The position numbers and the translations under genes were made by a program. The notes beneath the pieces were generated by a model, which saw only the letters and a program-made list of their open reading frames with translations, did no database searches and was not told where the DNA came from. 39,865 bases of DNA. It comes from EsbW-18 sp964634615 (GTDB taxonomy: Bacteria > Patescibacteriota > Minisyncoccia > Phycocordibacterales > EsbW-18). The stretch is taken from contig CAZWLQ010000006.1 of assembly GCA_964634615.1 (NCBI GenBank), forward strand, positions 1-39,865, read 5' to 3'. Below, piece after piece: positions 38,666 through 39,865 of the stretch (within the stretch, counting starts at the first letter, position 1; every line of letters begins with the position of its first letter).

Positions 38666-38974
38666 ATGAACGAAACAAAAATATCGAGCGTCGTGTTACT
38701 CATTCTCGGCTTTATTGCGCTAGCGTGGTTTTTCTTTTTGTTGAATATCTCTATCAACAACTATAACGTTAGATTCGATAATACTGAACAATATATGACG
38801 TTCGTTAGTTTCCTTGCGATGGCTATTTTTGCAGTCGCAGGAAAACCTACCTTCTCTTTGCCAAAAGAAGGAGCGATTAATTCTTTACGATATGTTGTAG
38901 TGCTCGGTTTCATTGCAAGTTTTTTGGCGCTTCTGTTTTCATACGGTACTTGGTTTTCCTCGGGTATCAACTAG
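38666..38974 (+). CDS. Small three-helix membrane protein, unknown
   Basis: 102 residues from ATG 38666. Hydrophobic helices at about 8-28, 43-60 and 75-93, with a polar loop (NNYNVRFDNTEQ) between the first two. No family is recognised. It starts before and lies 6 bp from the M50 protease gene, so the two are probably co-transcribed. Confidence 0.7.
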   Translation: MNETKISSVVLLILGFIALAWFFFLLNISINNYNVRFDNTEQYMTFVSFLAMAIFAVAGKPTFSLPKEGAINSLRYVVVLGFIASFLALLFSYGTWFSSGIN

Positions 38975-38980
38975 TTCTCC

Positions 38981-39580
38981 ATGGAAATAGTTTTCGGCAT
39001 AGCAATTCTTATCCTCTCCATCATCGTGCACGAAGTTGCGCACGGTGTTGCTGCAGATCGTTTGGGTGACCCAACCGCACGCTATGCGGGTCGTCTGACG
39101 CTCAACCCAATCCCGCACATCGATCCGATGGGCTCTGTGATTATCCCTTTGGTGACGTATTTCTCCGGTGGATTCATTTTTGGTTGGGCGAAGCCGGTTC
39201 CATATAATCCTTTTAACCTTCGCCACGGAACGTGGGGAGAAGCACTGGTTGCACTCGCGGGTCCTGCGTCAAACATCCTAATCGCAACGCTCTTCGGTCT
39301 CTTGATTCGTTTCGCACCGCTCTCGGAGAGTTTTGTTGGCATCTCTGCGCTGATTGTTCTCGTGAACATCAACCTGGCGATATTCAACTTAGTGCCGATT
39401 CCACCCTTGGACGGTTCAAAAATTCTCTTTGCGCTTTTGCCACTTTCGATGCAGCGCGTTCGCTACTTTCTCGAACAATGGGGCTTCTTCCTGGTCATCA
39501 TCTTCGTCCTCTTTCTATGGAAGGTGATTGCGCCGGTCGTCGGTATTTTGTTTGCCCTGTTAACAGGGCTCGCTCTCTAA
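38981..39580 (+). CDS. Site-2 protease family (M50) membrane metalloprotease
   Basis: 199 residues, compact with no PDZ domain. HEVAHG (His17, Glu18, His21) is the zinc site in the first helix. LVALAGPASNILIA near 88 and NLVPIPPLDGSKIL near 136 (third ligand Asp) complete the family pattern. It cleaves substrates within the membrane; the target is unknown. It ends with a 16-bp perfect palindrome GCCCTGTTAACAGGGC (39554-39569). Confidence 0.92.
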   Translation: MEIVFGIAILILSIIVHEVAHGVAADRLGDPTARYAGRLTLNPIPHIDPMGSVIIPLVTYFSGGFIFGWAKPVPYNPFNLRHGTWGEALVALAGPASNILIATLFGLLIRFAPLSESFVGISALIVLVNINLAIFNLVPIPPLDGSKILFALLPLSMQRVRYFLEQWGFFLVIIFVLFLWKVIAPVVGILFALLTGLAL

Positions 39581-39583
39581 CGC

Positions 39584-39609
39584 CCTTGCACAACAAGGAT
39601 TTCTATAGT
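39584..39609 (+). promoter_or_regulatory. Putative promoter of rpsL
   Basis: CCTTG-cacaa-CAAGG inverted repeat (39584-39598) precedes TATAGT (39604-39609). The ATG is at 39649, so this transcript has a leader of about 35 nt. Confidence 0.45.
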
Positions 39610-39648
39610 ATCTTTGCCTCTCCGCTTCCGAGCGGTTTTTTCAAGCAC

Positions 39649-39865
39649 ATGGCAACCGTCAACCAGCTCGTCCGCCGCAATCGCAAGAAAGTGGCAGCAA
39701 AAACGAAGACAACAGCGCTTACGCGTGGTTTTAATACATTGACAAACCGTCCTACCTTTTACGCATCTCCCTTCAAGCGTGGTGTCTGCACCCAGGTGAA
39801 GACAACAACACCAAAGAAACCGAACTCTGCTATCCGCAAGATTGCTCGTGTTCGTTTGACCAACG
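39649..39865 (+). CDS. rpsL: 30S ribosomal protein S12, 5' part (cut by window end)
   Basis: The first 72 codons. MATVNQLVRRNRKK and KRGVCTQVKTTTPKKPNSAIRKIARVRLTN are diagnostic. Between them, after TTALTRG, about 13 residues (FNTLTNRPTFYAS region) are extra relative to E. coli S12, placing the conserved RGVC Cys at 47 instead of 34. Such extensions fit CPR ribosomal proteins. S12 sits at the decoding centre. The gene normally starts the str operon; the rest lies beyond the window. Confidence 0.95.
   Translation, partial: MATVNQLVRRNRKKVAAKTKTTALTRGFNTLTNRPTFYASPFKRGVCTQVKTTTPKKPNSAIRKIARVRLTN

Noticed and set aside
1..39865. CRISPR array, prophage, insertion sequence or tRNA gene
   Set aside because: No regularly spaced direct repeats, transposase, integrase, phage structural genes or convincing tRNA arms were seen.

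Overview
The window looks like a chromosome segment of a Patescibacteria / Candidate Phyla Radiation bacterium, probably a Parcubacteria-type lineage. The signs are small tightly packed genes, many core genes with no Shine-Dalgarno (SD) sequence, a ribosomal protein S12 with an N-terminal insertion, CPR-style pseudopilin genes, degenerate intergenic repeats (CGCGGAT, TCCAAA/TTTGGA and CCTGCCGGCAGG types), and a set of orphan small proteins with their own promoters and terminators. TGA and TAG both behave as stops, so there is no sign of the recoding seen in Gracilibacteria. The lineage call is inference.

Layout. 1-5.7 kb: a DMT-family permease, then a copper-handling operon (CsoR/RcnR-family repressor with a palindromic operator, Cu(I) P1B-ATPase, DUF305 protein, HMA-DsbD-like membrane protein, cupredoxin-like protein). 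5.7-11 kb: P-loop kinase, acidic peptidoglycan-binding protein, MazG-like hydrolase, DUF2914 membrane protein, DoxX-like protein, a small membrane protein, DsbB and YceI. 11-14 kb: an orphan membrane-protein cassette, a minus-strand ECF sigma / anti-sigma-like pair and a divergent SIMPL protein. 14-21.8 kb: a type IV pilus cluster (PilB, PilC and three pseudopilin-like proteins), split between PilB and PilC by an inverted ~600 bp block holding two tiny minus-strand transcription units. 21.8-30 kb: orphan cassettes alternate with housekeeping genes (tpiA-pgk, HIT, recJ). 30-33 kb: DUF2061 protein, RNase H with a premature stop, MscL, ComEC, and a convergent superoxide dismutase. 33-38 kb: SleB-like hydrolase, a Cys-rich ParB-like cassette, a stand-alone ComEC-type metallo-beta-lactamase protein, an AT-rich orphan gene, a remnant of a second metallo-beta-lactamase gene, and an HD hydrolase. 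38.2-39.9 kb: L28, a small membrane protein, an M50 protease and the start of rpsL.

Two expression styles are interleaved. Core genes often have a -10 box only 6-11 nt before the start codon and no SD, which suggests leaderless mRNAs. Eight or more orphan genes instead carry a sigma70-like promoter, usually a leader of about 40-80 nt with a stem-loop just before a strong AGGAG-type SD, the ORF, and an intrinsic terminator. These cassettes encode Cys-rich, heme-oxygenase-like, small membrane and unknown proteins, and they are the most likely undescribed system here.

Other notable points are three consecutive pseudopilin genes whose 5' coding ends lie in three different repeat types, an intrinsic terminator overlapping the comEC start, a terminator-like hairpin in the sleB leader, a long imperfect palindrome shared by two distant promoters, a 30-bp perfect palindrome upstream of the HIT gene, and a 10-N assembly gap inside pilB.
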